64,000 nt of DNA from JBJHBP01 sp050485685 (GTDB lineage: Bacteria; Pseudomonadota; Gammaproteobacteria; Steroidobacterales; Rariloculaceae). A program made the translations under genes and the position numbers. Position 1 is the stretch's first letter. Every line of letters begins with the position of its first letter. Below, one piece after another: positions 42,921 through 51,708 of this stretch. A model generated the notes under the pieces. It searched no databases and was not told the origin of the DNA. It worked only from the letters and a program-made list of their open reading frames with translations. Where the stretch lies: positions 62,001-126,000 of the forward strand of contig JBJHBW010000001.1 of NCBI GenBank assembly GCA_050485685.1. The letters are read 5' to 3'.

Positions 42921-44301
42921 CACCATGCTCCAGACGGATGACCTGCAGTTCGTGCGCCGACGAACCCAGGCGTATGCGATCTGCCGGCGCAAGGCGCGTC
43001 TCTCGCAGCACCCGACGGTCGTTCACGAACGTGCCATCGCGGCTCAGGTCGATCAGCTTCATCACGCCATCGCGCAGCACCAGTTCGCAATGCTGAGCTG
43101 ATACGCCGCCAGTTTCATCGTCCATGACGATACCCTTGTGTCCATTCACGATCTCGCGCCCTATCACCAGCCCGGACGGTGAAACCGGATAGGCGACACC
43201 CTGATAGACCACATGGGTGGGCGATGGTGCGACTTCGCGTGACCGGGCTTCGCTCGCGGCGGCGGCAGCACCCGGCAGCTCGGCAGGTGGCAGACGCCAT
43301 CCGAGCTGGCGGAGCAACCGGACCTGACCGTTGGCCTGATCGATGGCGGCGGCCAGCCCGACCAGTGCACCCCGTGCCGCCTGGCCCGGATCCAGCGCCA
43401 CGACATGGGTGTGATCGAGCTCCTCAAGCCGCGCTACGACGCCGGACAGCGCCGCAAGCCGGTGGGAGAGCTGAATGACCATGCGCGGTGCCGCCTGACG
43501 GTATTGGGAAATCAGCTGCACCAGCGCGTGATGGAAGGCGTCCGCGGCACCCAGCAGATGTGCGCGCTCCACTTCGATACTTATCGTTTCGCCGCCATCA
43601 GACAGCGACAGCTCGGCAACGCCCTCGCGTTCCAGCGTCGCCAGCCATTGCGGCAGGCTATCGTAAAGCTGCTGCTCGGAATCGGCGCGATGGAACGGAT
43701 CGAATCGCGTCGCAATCACGAACAGTTCCGCAACCCGCTTTGCCAGGCGGTCGCTGAACTGCGCAAGACCAAGTCCCTCGACGCCCTGCTCGTCGCTGAC
43801 CGCTGCGCCTTCCGCCTGTTCCAGCGCCGTAACGGAAAGGCGGTGCAGACCGGCATCGGCGTATATCAGCTGACACCCGGGATAAGGCTGGAAACTGGCG
43901 GCCGCGGCTGCGTTGACCATCACGCGAACCGGCATTTCACATTCCTGCGCCAGGCCCAGCAACAGTCCCAGCTGTATCGTGTCGTAGTGGCCAGGGACAA
44001 CCAGCGCAACTTCACGCCCCCGCTCGCGAAACCGCTCCCACAGCGATGACAGCTGCGAGTAGGCCAGCTCCGCGGCACTGTCCACACCCGGCAGACCGCC
44101 ACTTCCGCTTTCGGCGCTGAGTTCGGCCCAGTAGCGATTACTGACATGGCGCGGTTTCAGCCGCGCCTGCCGCAGCGCCTGATCACCCGTGACGACGCCG
44201 CTCCTGACCAGCAATGCATAGCCGGGTTCCACCGCCAGCACGCTGTCGGCGTCGGCCACTACCAGCCCCGCATCGTTGATTTCTATGGCAAGCGTACCCA
44301 C
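42910..44301 (-). CDS. FHA-domain protein with actin/Hsp70-like N-terminal region
   Basis: The 463-aa protein (GTG start) opens with LAIEINDAGLVVAD, like the first phosphate loop of actin-fold ATPases, and has further segments in keeping with that fold (VALVVPGHYDTIQLGLLLGL, CQLIYADAGLHRLSVTAL). Residues about 376-456 are an FHA domain with its phosphothreonine-binding residues: GR (381-382), SAQH (401-404) and DGTFVN (422-427). FHA domains bind phosphothreonine, so the kinase encoded at 49484 is a plausible source. No membrane helix is evident; it is probably cytosolic. The gene lies 11 nt after the channel gene. ATPase activity is unproven. Confidence 0.75.
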   Translation of the reverse strand: MGTLAIEINDAGLVVADADSVLAVEPGYALLVRSGVVTGDQALRQARLKPRHVSNRYWAELSAESGSGGLPGVDSAAELAYSQLSSLWERFRERGREVALVVPGHYDTIQLGLLLGLAQECEMPVRVMVNAAAAASFQPYPGCQLIYADAGLHRLSVTALEQAEGAAVSDEQGVEGLGLAQFSDRLAKRVAELFVIATRFDPFHRADSEQQLYDSLPQWLATLEREGVAELSLSDGGETISIEVERAHLLGAADAFHHALVQLISQYRQAAPRMVIQLSHRLAALSGVVARLEELDHTHVVALDPGQAARGALVGLAAAIDQANGQVRLLRQLGWRLPPAELPGAAAAASEARSREVAPSPTHVVYQGVAYPVSPSGLVIGREIVNGHKGIVMDDETGGVSAQHCELVLRDGVMKLIDLSRDGTFVNDRRVLRETRLAPADRIRLGSSAHELQVIRLEHGDGA

Positions 44302-44312
44302 GCCCTTTTTCC

Positions 44313-45116
44313 TCAGCCGCCGCGACTGTGCATATGCCGGATCAGGTTGTGATCGACATAGGTCTGCGTGTCAAAGACCTGACGTTCCTGAAGCAACTGC
44401 AGCTGATGCACGAGGAACATCACGACAATGGAGATGACGAGTGCGATGAACGTCGAGTTGAACGCGATGCCGAGGTTCTCGGTGACACCTGAAATATCGC
44501 CTTCGACCGCAAGCTGCGCCTGCCCCAGCGCCTGACCGATACCTCGCACCGTGCCTATGAACCCTACCGACGGAATGGCCCAGGCTATGTAGCGGATCAT
44601 GGACAGCTCCGATTCGAGCCGCTCGGCCTCCGCATCGCACAGCGAATTTGCGACCGATGACACATCCTGCACATTGCGCGTGGAGCCGAAACGTTCCAGT
44701 GATGCCAGCATGACACGCGGAAGCAGCATGTTCTTCACCCGTGCCGGCAGTGACTGCAGCGTACGCGCATAGTCGCGCGTGTCTTCGGGCAGGATACGAA
44801 CCCCCTCCCGAACCGGCAGCAGGTCCCGTTCCAGCAGCGATCGCTCACGGAATGCGACCACGGCCTTGTATCCCATGATTGCGAACGCCCACAGCATCAG
44901 GATCAGACAGGCCTCCTGTTCGAAGTCACGTATCAGCACCCAGATCGGCCTGTCAGGCGTGTAACCGACTTCCTGCTGAACGCGCAGTTGCTGCTCGGCC
45001 AGAATCACTGCCGCATTGGGACGCACCACGGTTACGTAGAACGCATGCACCGTAATGACGATCACGATCAGCGAAAAAACCTGGTACAGAAACTCGTTAC
45101 GAAAACTACGGTTCAT
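44313..45116 (-). CDS. MotA/TolQ/ExbB family proton channel protein
   Basis: The 267-aa protein has four predicted membrane helices (about 12-32, 68-88, 175-195, 214-237), as in MotA. It carries the family signature AIPSVGFIGTVRGIGQAL and a last helix LGIAFNSTFIALVISIVV with the conserved Thr. The large cytoplasmic loop between helices 2 and 3 is typical. Such proteins conduct protons with a MotB, TolR or ExbD partner; none of those is encoded here, but two vWA proteins with a similar helix follow one gene downstream. It lies 41 nt after the small exported-protein gene. Confidence 0.88.
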   Translation of the reverse strand: MNRSFRNEFLYQVFSLIVIVITVHAFYVTVVRPNAAVILAEQQLRVQQEVGYTPDRPIWVLIRDFEQEACLILMLWAFAIMGYKAVVAFRERSLLERDLLPVREGVRILPEDTRDYARTLQSLPARVKNMLLPRVMLASLERFGSTRNVQDVSSVANSLCDAEAERLESELSMIRYIAWAIPSVGFIGTVRGIGQALGQAQLAVEGDISGVTENLGIAFNSTFIALVISIVVMFLVHQLQLLQERQVFDTQTYVDHNLIRHMHSRGG

Positions 45117-45157
45117 TGACAGTCATGCTCACAAGGTAATGGCCGGGGCCTGATTGT

Positions 45158-45433
45158 TCAGATATCGACCGGGAAAATGACTTCCTCATCCGCTGAGATC
45201 TCCTCGCTGGGAATAAAGGTGTCGTCGTCCAGGCCCGGGGGAAGGGACGGCATCTCCCAGTCATCAATGTCGACTTCGTCGGCATTGGCGGGCGGCGGTT
45301 CCGCCGCATCCACTTCATCCGACGCGACTCCGCTGTCAGGCGCCGCGGCTGGTGCAGGCTCATCCTGCGCCCACAGCCAGGCAGCGGGTGCAGCCATCAT
45401 GATCGCGACCAGCAAAGCGCGCGACATTCTCAT
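45158..45433 (-). CDS. Small exported acidic, proline-rich protein
   Basis: The product (91 aa from 45433) has a signal peptide (about residues 3-23, ending AWLWAQ) followed by an acidic, Pro/Ala/Asp-rich region with no known domain. It is probably periplasmic and disordered. GAGG about 9 nt before the ATG at 45433 supports this start; an alternative ATG at 45490 overlaps the upstream stop as ATGA and would add 19 residues ahead of the signal sequence. It precedes the channel gene by 41 nt. Its function is unknown. Confidence 0.6.
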   Translation of the reverse strand: MRMSRALLVAIMMAAPAAWLWAQDEPAPAAAPDSGVASDEVDAAEPPPANADEVDIDDWEMPSLPPGLDDDTFIPSEEISADEEVIFPVDI

Positions 45434-45486
45434 GCACAACGACCTCGCGGCGCTGCCGGTAGACTTCGAATTATCAAAGCGCAGCA

Positions 45487-47907
45487 TCATTCCAGATTCC
45501 TGGCAATGCGAAACCCGATATCCTCGCGCCCTTCGGAGGCATAGTCACGATAGGCAAGGCGCAGGTCCGTGATCGTGGCGCTGCGCCAGCTCTGACCGCG
45601 CACCACACGGTAACGGCCCGTTTCAGGTCCCAGCGGGTCGATCACCGTTTCAGTCGGCGTCGTGGTTTCTATTGAATAGTAATCCTGCACCCACTCCGCG
45701 ACATTGCCGCCCAGATCCATGATCCCGAGCACGTTGGCGGGGAAACTGCCTACCGGGGCCGACACGGGAAACCCGTCGCTGTACGTGACCAGTGAAGTGG
45801 GCAACACCCGCGCCGCCGACACGTCCGCGAAATTACCGGATCGGTCCGGTGGCGGCAGTTCGTCTCCCCACGGATATACCAGTGGCGTCTCGCGGCCGGC
45901 TGCGCGCGCCGCCCACTCCCATTCGGCCTCGGTCGGCAGCCGATAGCCGTTGCGCAGCGGCCGGCGGGCAACCCAGACGCCATCACGATTCTCATACACG
46001 GGCTGCAGGCGATCCTGGACACTGAGCCAGTTCAGGTACTGCACGACTTCATCCCAGTTCACGCGCACCACGGGCTGGTTGTCATCGTTCAGGGTGTGAT
46101 CGGAAAAACTGCCCGAATCATGACTCTCGCGCCAGGCGCGGAACTCGGCGTTAGTGACTTCGCGTGCACCCAGATAGAAAGCACGACTGATGCTGACCGG
46201 GCGCAGCACTTCGTTGGCACGACGGCCCTGCTCTCGGCGCGACGACCCCATCATGAACTCGCCCGCCGGCACCAGCTTCAGCTCCTGGCCAAGACCGGTA
46301 CGTATGGTCTGCGCATAACCGCCGCCGCTGGACGGATCCAGGGACTCAAGCTCCACCTCCACCCGCTGCGGGAATCCCGGTCGCGGCGTGACCGGCATGA
46401 CCTTGGCGGCAAAGCCCGGCTGACGCACTTCGATCTGCTGCTCCACTGCCATCAGTTCGAAACGGCCGGGTGTGCTTCCCAGCCGTGTGCCGTTTACCCA
46501 GACTTCCGCCTGCGCCGGTGTGCTCACCACTTCCACTTCGCCAAGCTGTACGGGCAGGTCGATCTCGACCCGGCGGCCACTGTCCGCAGCCACAGATAGC
46601 GTACGTGAGACGGTGTCGTAGCCAGGACGGGTCAGTGTGACGCGATGCTCGCGTCCCGGTGACAGTGTCAGCTGCAGCGGAGTGCGACCGCGGAACTCGC
46701 CATTGACGCTGACGGCAGCATCGGCCGGCGTGCTCACCAGCTGCACCTGACCGTCAGCCTGCACAAGCCTTACCACAGGCAGGGTCTGCGGCACATCAGG
46801 CTCAACCTCGACGTTGCCCCGCCACGCGTTGTAGCCACGCAGGCGCACCTCCACATCGTGGCGACCGGCGACCAGTTCCATCTGCAGCGGGGTGGTACCC
46901 AGCGTTTCGCCATCGACGCGCACCTCCGCGCCGGCCGGCTCCGTCGTCAGTGACACCGGTGCCCAGTCAGGCGTGAGCTGCAATGCAACCGACTGCGGCA
47001 GACCACCGCCCTCTATACTCAGATCCTGTTCGGCCGGCAGATAACGGTCGGCACGCACACTGAGGCGATAATCACCGGGCGGCACTTCCACGTCGCTGAC
47101 CGGAGTGCGGCCCAGCAGGTCGTCTCCCAGCCAGACTTCGGCTTCCACTGCCGGCTCCAGCGCGACAGTGAGCAGACCGGGCAGTTTCGTGAACTCAAGC
47201 TGTATGGTCTGGTCGGCTGACCGACCCACCGTGATCAGCTGATCGATCGGATAGTAACCGTCGCGCTCGGCGACAACGCGATGGGTGCCGGAACGCAGCA
47301 GAAAGCGGTCACCGACATTGAGCCGGAACAGCGTACCGACCACAGCCACAGATTCGGCGCGCGGTTCGAAGTTCAGCTCCACGGATCTGGCCGTGAACGC
47401 GAACCACGCCGCCACCGCCAGCACCGCAAACAGGGCCGCAACTGCCACAGTGGCCGGCGCGATACGCCGGCGCTTTGCGCCACCGCCAGCCCCGGTGCGG
47501 AACGCGACCGGTTGAATGTCGACGTGGCCGGCCCTGGCAATCCCGGCGAGCCGATCGGAGGTCGGCGCGGCAACCGAATCGCGCACGCTCACATCCAGCA
47601 GCAGCCGCCCGCGGTCCACATCACAGCGGACCTGTGCGGTATCCAGGGTGATTACATCGCCGCCGGCCAGCTTGCGGGTGCCGCTGATGCGCTCGCCGTT
47701 GACATAGACGAGATCGGAGCGCGCACCGGGCTGAACGAACCAGACGCCATCCAGCGATCCGATACGCATCGCGCCCGGCACACCAGGGAGCGTCAGGTCA
47801 CAGCCGGAAGTGCCGCCCAGCGTGACCGGCAGTGCCGCCTCGGCGTAGTGCCGCGTGCCGCCTTCGTGACGGATCGCAACGGTCCAGTCCTGTTTGTCGT
47901 AGCTCAT
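45487..47907 (-). CDS. FHA-like / PEGA-repeat / formylglycine-enzyme-fold membrane protein
   Basis: The 806-aa protein has an N-terminal degenerate FHA-like domain (about 1-110), one membrane helix (151-171), several PEGA repeats (about 240-540, each with a PAGAEVRVDG-like or TPADAAVSVNGEF-like core), and a C-terminal SUMF1/FGE-sulfatase fold (about 555-806: VPAGEFMMGSS, YRLPTEAEWEWAARA, LGIMDLGGNVAEWVQDYY). The catalytic cysteines of formylglycine-generating enzyme are absent: the equivalent region reads VVRGQSWRSATITD. A structural or binding role is therefore likely, as for GldK. PEGA and SUMF1 parts are predicted periplasmic. It lies 19 nt after the TPR gene. Confidence 0.83.
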   Translation of the reverse strand: MSYDKQDWTVAIRHEGGTRHYAEAALPVTLGGTSGCDLTLPGVPGAMRIGSLDGVWFVQPGARSDLVYVNGERISGTRKLAGGDVITLDTAQVRCDVDRGRLLLDVSVRDSVAAPTSDRLAGIARAGHVDIQPVAFRTGAGGGAKRRRIAPATVAVAALFAVLAVAAWFAFTARSVELNFEPRAESVAVVGTLFRLNVGDRFLLRSGTHRVVAERDGYYPIDQLITVGRSADQTIQLEFTKLPGLLTVALEPAVEAEVWLGDDLLGRTPVSDVEVPPGDYRLSVRADRYLPAEQDLSIEGGGLPQSVALQLTPDWAPVSLTTEPAGAEVRVDGETLGTTPLQMELVAGRHDVEVRLRGYNAWRGNVEVEPDVPQTLPVVRLVQADGQVQLVSTPADAAVSVNGEFRGRTPLQLTLSPGREHRVTLTRPGYDTVSRTLSVAADSGRRVEIDLPVQLGEVEVVSTPAQAEVWVNGTRLGSTPGRFELMAVEQQIEVRQPGFAAKVMPVTPRPGFPQRVEVELESLDPSSGGGYAQTIRTGLGQELKLVPAGEFMMGSSRREQGRRANEVLRPVSISRAFYLGAREVTNAEFRAWRESHDSGSFSDHTLNDDNQPVVRVNWDEVVQYLNWLSVQDRLQPVYENRDGVWVARRPLRNGYRLPTEAEWEWAARAAGRETPLVYPWGDELPPPDRSGNFADVSAARVLPTSLVTYSDGFPVSAPVGSFPANVLGIMDLGGNVAEWVQDYYSIETTTPTETVIDPLGPETGRYRVVRGQSWRSATITDLRLAYRDYASEGREDIGFRIARNLE

Positions 47908-47926
47908 CTCTCCACCCGAGGATCGC

Positions 47927-49471
47927 TCATATCGGTTCCACGCACGTTACGTCCACCGGCTCCGGCGGCCGGCCCGGCAGCACCGAGAATGTGCGCCTGA
48001 CATCCCGATAACCTGTGCGGCTGCCCACGGCGGTATAGGTGCCCGGCCGCAGATCCACCGTGGTCGTCTCGAATGCACCGAGACTGCCGACACGATACAG
48101 CGTAACCTGTGTGCGGCTGTCGGACACCAGCTGCACGGTGACCGGTGTCGCGGCGAGTTCAACCAGCGCCTGCAGTTCTCCGATCTGCTGCTCCAGACGC
48201 CCGGCAGGGGAATCGTAGCCGCGCGCATCCTCAAGCATTCCGCGCGCGTCCGAAAGGATGGCGTCATCGAACAACAGGGTCGGATTGTCGATCAGGTGCG
48301 AGATCTTCACATCGAGATCGGCGCGCACCGCCGCCCTTTCCAGCCCACTGCGCGCAAACTCCAGCGTGGAATCGACCTGCAGCGCGGCACGATACTGTGC
48401 CACCGCCTCGGTCCACATCTCGCGAAGCTCGAACGCCAGTGCGCGCGCTTCCATCAGTGCAATCTGATCCAGAAGACGTCCCTGCTCGGCCTGCACCAGC
48501 CCATCCTGCGCAGCCTGCGAATCCGGGCGCATCTGAAGTGCCGCACCGAAATGCTGTTCTGCGGCACCGAACTGCTGCTCGGCAATGGCCGCGAAACCGC
48601 GGGACAGCAGCGCATCGAATTCACGCTGTGCGATGGCCGCCTCTGTCGCGACCAGCGCATCGCGCGCCGGACGCCAGCGGCCATCCAGTGCAATGGCACG
48701 ACGAAATTCGGTTGCGGCCTCCTCGAGGCGTCCCTGTCCACGGTATTCATTACCCTGGTCCAGCAGCGCCAGCAGCTCGGGCAGCTGCCGGGCCTGGTCC
48801 AGCCCGCGACCGGCCTCGGCGTGCTCCGCTTCTATCGCAAGCACGAGTTCAAACTGCGCAACGGCCTCTTCGTGCTCACCCGCCGCAAGGGCGCGGTCGG
48901 CCGCGGCCAGTGCCGCTGTAACAACCTCGCCTGCCCGCTGCAACAGCTGCTCACCCAGCGCCAGTGCGTCCTCATAGCGCGGTACCGCATTCCAGTACTC
49001 ATCAGCCAGATAGGCCGCATCACCTTCTCGCGACAAAGCCTGATAGCGCGACCATTCGTCTGCCGCCCAGCTGGCGGGGGAGCGCTGTGCAACCCTGGTC
49101 TGCTGTCGCAGCAGCTGACTCAGCAGACGTTCCGTATTGACGCGAAGCTGCTCAAGCTCCTCATCGCTGAACTGCGGCGCCGGCGGTGCCGGATCGACGT
49201 CGACAACCTGTTCCAAAGGCGGTTGCAGTTCAGGCGCGGGACCCGCCACATAGCCAGGCAGCCACACGAACACAGCGTAGACGGCGGCCATCAGCACGGC
49301 CGCGATCAGCAGCGGACCCAAACTGCGCAAACTGCTGCGCCGGCGGCGCTGCAAGCGCGACCCGGCGCCCGTGCCATGTCCCGTGCGCAGCGACGGGCTG
49401 ACCGGGACTATCGTGTCCGCAGCATGGCCCGATGTCTCAGCACCATGCGATCTGTCGTGTTCCCTTTCCAT
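47927..49471 (-). CDS. Membrane-anchored TPR-like protein with PEGA-like C-terminus
   Basis: The 514-aa protein has a basic cytoplasmic tail, a membrane helix (51-72) and an Ala/Glu-rich helical-repeat region (about 100-400) resembling TPRs, with units such as AAEQHFGAALQMRPDSQAAQ and AVAQFELVLAIEAEHAEA. The C-terminal 80 residues form a beta-rich PEGA-like domain (VTLYRVGSLGAFETTTVDLR, LRPGTYTAVGSRTGYRDV). It is probably a periplasmic scaffold for the neighbouring PEGA protein. It lies 12 nt after the kinase gene. No Shine-Dalgarno sequence is obvious at its ATG. Confidence 0.75.
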   Translation of the reverse strand: MEREHDRSHGAETSGHAADTIVPVSPSLRTGHGTGAGSRLQRRRRSSLRSLGPLLIAAVLMAAVYAVFVWLPGYVAGPAPELQPPLEQVVDVDPAPPAPQFSDEELEQLRVNTERLLSQLLRQQTRVAQRSPASWAADEWSRYQALSREGDAAYLADEYWNAVPRYEDALALGEQLLQRAGEVVTAALAAADRALAAGEHEEAVAQFELVLAIEAEHAEAGRGLDQARQLPELLALLDQGNEYRGQGRLEEAATEFRRAIALDGRWRPARDALVATEAAIAQREFDALLSRGFAAIAEQQFGAAEQHFGAALQMRPDSQAAQDGLVQAEQGRLLDQIALMEARALAFELREMWTEAVAQYRAALQVDSTLEFARSGLERAAVRADLDVKISHLIDNPTLLFDDAILSDARGMLEDARGYDSPAGRLEQQIGELQALVELAATPVTVQLVSDSRTQVTLYRVGSLGAFETTTVDLRPGTYTAVGSRTGYRDVRRTFSVLPGRPPEPVDVTCVEPI

Positions 49472-49483
49472 CGGTGCGTCGGA

Positions 49484-50353
49484 TCAGACCCCTGACTTAC
49501 GCCTCTTTATTACAGATTCTATGACATCACTGACCTTCGATAGACTCCCGGGAATTCGCGCCGGCACAGCGGACGCGGCCAGGATGCTGTCCACGGCCTC
49601 CACCAGTTCCTCCAGATCGTCCTCCAGCGAGCCCAAAGCAGCCAGCGGACGCGGCATCGGCTGCCCGCCCGGCGCCATGGCCATGCCGGGAGCCGGGCGT
49701 CCCGCCATCATTTCATACAGCAGCAATGCGAACTGCCAGACGTCGGACTGCGCAGCGGTCACCTGCGGTGCCGCATCCCTGGATACCGCGTCCCGAAAGG
49801 CGCCTGGCAGCACCTCGGTCGCGCAGTCCCGAACAGGCTTCGCATTGGCAAGATCGATCAGTACGGCACGTCCCTGATCATCGAGCAGCACATTGCTGGC
49901 CTTGATGTCGCCATGCGCCAGGCCCTGTCCGTGCATGGCCTGCAACGCGCTGCAGACACGGCTGACGGCAGTCAGCCAGACGGCACTCGCGGCACCAGCC
50001 AGTGCAGTGAGATCTCCACCAGGCAACAGGTCCAGCAGTATTCCGGGCATACCCCTGTATTCGATCAAACCGTGCGTCCGGATTACCCCGTCGTGGTTCA
50101 CGGCTGTGAGCCAGGTGTGTTCGCGCACGATGAGTGCAGCAGCGGCATCGTGATGCCAGGTGTCTGCCGGCAGGGTTTTCAACGCATGGTCGCGGCCGCG
50201 CAGCGTCACGTGAAGAACGAGGCTGCAGCTGCCGCGTCCAAGAACGCCAACGGTATCCAGCGAGGGCGGCCGGGAACGCCGCAATCGCATCGTGCGCGCG
50301 CGTGGCGCGAAGGCAATGTCAGGCGCCGCTGCCCACTCCCGACGCCGTCGCAT
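49484..50353 (-). CDS. Small Ser/Thr protein kinase
   Basis: The 289-aa protein is a Hanks-type kinase with glycine loop GRGSCS (about 40-45), lysine ALK (59), catalytic loop HGDIKASN (147-154) and metal Asp in LIDLAN (167; DFG reads DLA). All catalytic residues are present, so activity is plausible. It has no membrane helix or sensor domain. GGGAGAG 10 nt before the ATG at 50353 supports this start, which overlaps the upstream lipoprotein gene by 35 nt; an ATG at 50290 lacks such a site. FHA-domain genes in the same run suggest phosphothreonine signalling. Confidence 0.82.
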   Translation of the reverse strand: MRRRREWAAAPDIAFAPRARTMRLRRSRPPSLDTVGVLGRGSCSLVLHVTLRGRDHALKTLPADTWHHDAAAALIVREHTWLTAVNHDGVIRTHGLIEYRGMPGILLDLLPGGDLTALAGAASAVWLTAVSRVCSALQAMHGQGLAHGDIKASNVLLDDQGRAVLIDLANAKPVRDCATEVLPGAFRDAVSRDAAPQVTAAQSDVWQFALLLYEMMAGRPAPGMAMAPGGQPMPRPLAALGSLEDDLEELVEAVDSILAASAVPARIPGSLSKVSDVIESVIKRRKSGV

Positions 50354-51674
50354 CAGACGTTATCTCTCCCGACGGGACGGCAGCCGGCTCTTCCAGGGAA
50401 GGCACCCGCTCTTCGTTTTCCGGCTCCGGCTCCAGGAAGAGCTCCATGTTCTCGGGAATGAACCCGGTCTCGGCGATGAACAGCCGCTGCATCAGGTCAC
50501 GCCACTCCTGGTACTGGACCTCTGCGGCACCCTCCAGCCGGTGCTGCGTGCCCTCGATCTGGATCACCATCGGACGCAGTTCATCGTCGAAGCTGCCCGA
50601 CAGCTCTTCCAGATTCAACGTGTGCAGCCGCTTTTCATGACGCCGCATCGCACCGGTGCGCAATACTTCCGTTCCGACATAGAACAGCGCATCACGTATG
50701 ACGCGATCGGCGAAGCTGTTGTTGCTGCTGTTGCTGCCATAAACAACGGCTGAAACCAGCGTCGCGATGCCAAGGCCCGTACGCCAGCGCGCCGACCGGG
50801 TGACCTCGCGGATCGCGATGGACTCTTCGCGCGAGTATTCGCGCCAGCCGTCGTAGGATGGCCGCATGTCTCGCGAGAACGCCGCATAGTGCTGATCCAT
50901 GGTTTCCATGAACAGCTGTTCGCGCTGCCGCACTCGCAGGGTGCGGTCGAACATGGGATCGTCGGCAGCCGGCAACCGCGCAAGCTGATACCGACCGTTG
51001 CGCGCCTCGTCCACATAACCGTTGAAGGCCTCAGGACTCAGCTCACCCGCGAATCGCAGTTGCGCGACCTGACGCACCTGGCGAGTGTCGCTGGCTGACA
51101 GCTGTGCCCATGCCGCAGTCAGATCGTTGGCGACCTTGTTGAATACATCCTGGTAAGGGTCCAGTCCGCCGTAACGGGCGCGATTGAAGGCACCGGCCGC
51201 GGTTTCCATTTCATAGCGGCCGTTGATCCAGACGCGACCGGTGGCGTCCACGGCCCGAACGCGCAGACTCACGATGCTGCCGTCGGACTGGAGAATCTCT
51301 GCGGTCACGTTGACATCGGCCGCGGTGGTGGGTCCGGGGGTCACCCAGATCGCACCCCAGTGGCCGGTGTTGTCCAGCGTCTGCTTCAGCTGCACCGCCA
51401 TGTAGCGCGCTTCGGCACGACGGATCTGCACGAAGGTGCCCTCCGCGATCAGTTCCTCGAGCAGTTCGCGTTCGATCTCACCTTCGGGAATACCGGGATT
51501 GAAGACGGTGATCGCAATATCCAGCAGCTGGTCCTCGGCCACCGGTGCCTGGCTGCGCTCCAGGCTCACCGCGTGCGCAATCAGCACCTGGTTGCTGCTG
51601 CACCCGACCATCAGCGCGGCAACGACGACGCTGACGAGCCAGACTCCTGCCGATGACATCCTGTTGCGGCGCAT
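50319..51674 (-). CDS. Uncharacterised lipoprotein (451 aa)
   Basis: The product has a lipoprotein signal peptide (lipobox ending at C25, LMVGCSS). The N-terminal part (about 50-200) resembles a periplasmic assembly-type domain with repeats of ADVNVTAEILQSDGSIVSLR type. A short hydrophobic stretch (about 300-318, GLGIATLVSAVVYGS) may be amphipathic. The C-terminus is acidic and Pro/Glu-rich. GGGAG 7 nt before the ATG supports the start. I do not recognise a family. It is probably anchored in the outer or inner membrane as part of the neighbouring system. Confidence 0.7.
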   Translation of the reverse strand: MRRNRMSSAGVWLVSVVVAALMVGCSSNQVLIAHAVSLERSQAPVAEDQLLDIAITVFNPGIPEGEIERELLEELIAEGTFVQIRRAEARYMAVQLKQTLDNTGHWGAIWVTPGPTTAADVNVTAEILQSDGSIVSLRVRAVDATGRVWINGRYEMETAAGAFNRARYGGLDPYQDVFNKVANDLTAAWAQLSASDTRQVRQVAQLRFAGELSPEAFNGYVDEARNGRYQLARLPAADDPMFDRTLRVRQREQLFMETMDQHYAAFSRDMRPSYDGWREYSREESIAIREVTRSARWRTGLGIATLVSAVVYGSNSSNNSFADRVIRDALFYVGTEVLRTGAMRRHEKRLHTLNLEELSGSFDDELRPMVIQIEGTQHRLEGAAEVQYQEWRDLMQRLFIAETGFIPENMELFLEPEPENEERVPSLEEPAAVPSGEITSDATASGVGSGA

Positions 51675-51708
51675 GATTCAACTCCCGGACATCAGTTTCC
51701 TGCGTGGC

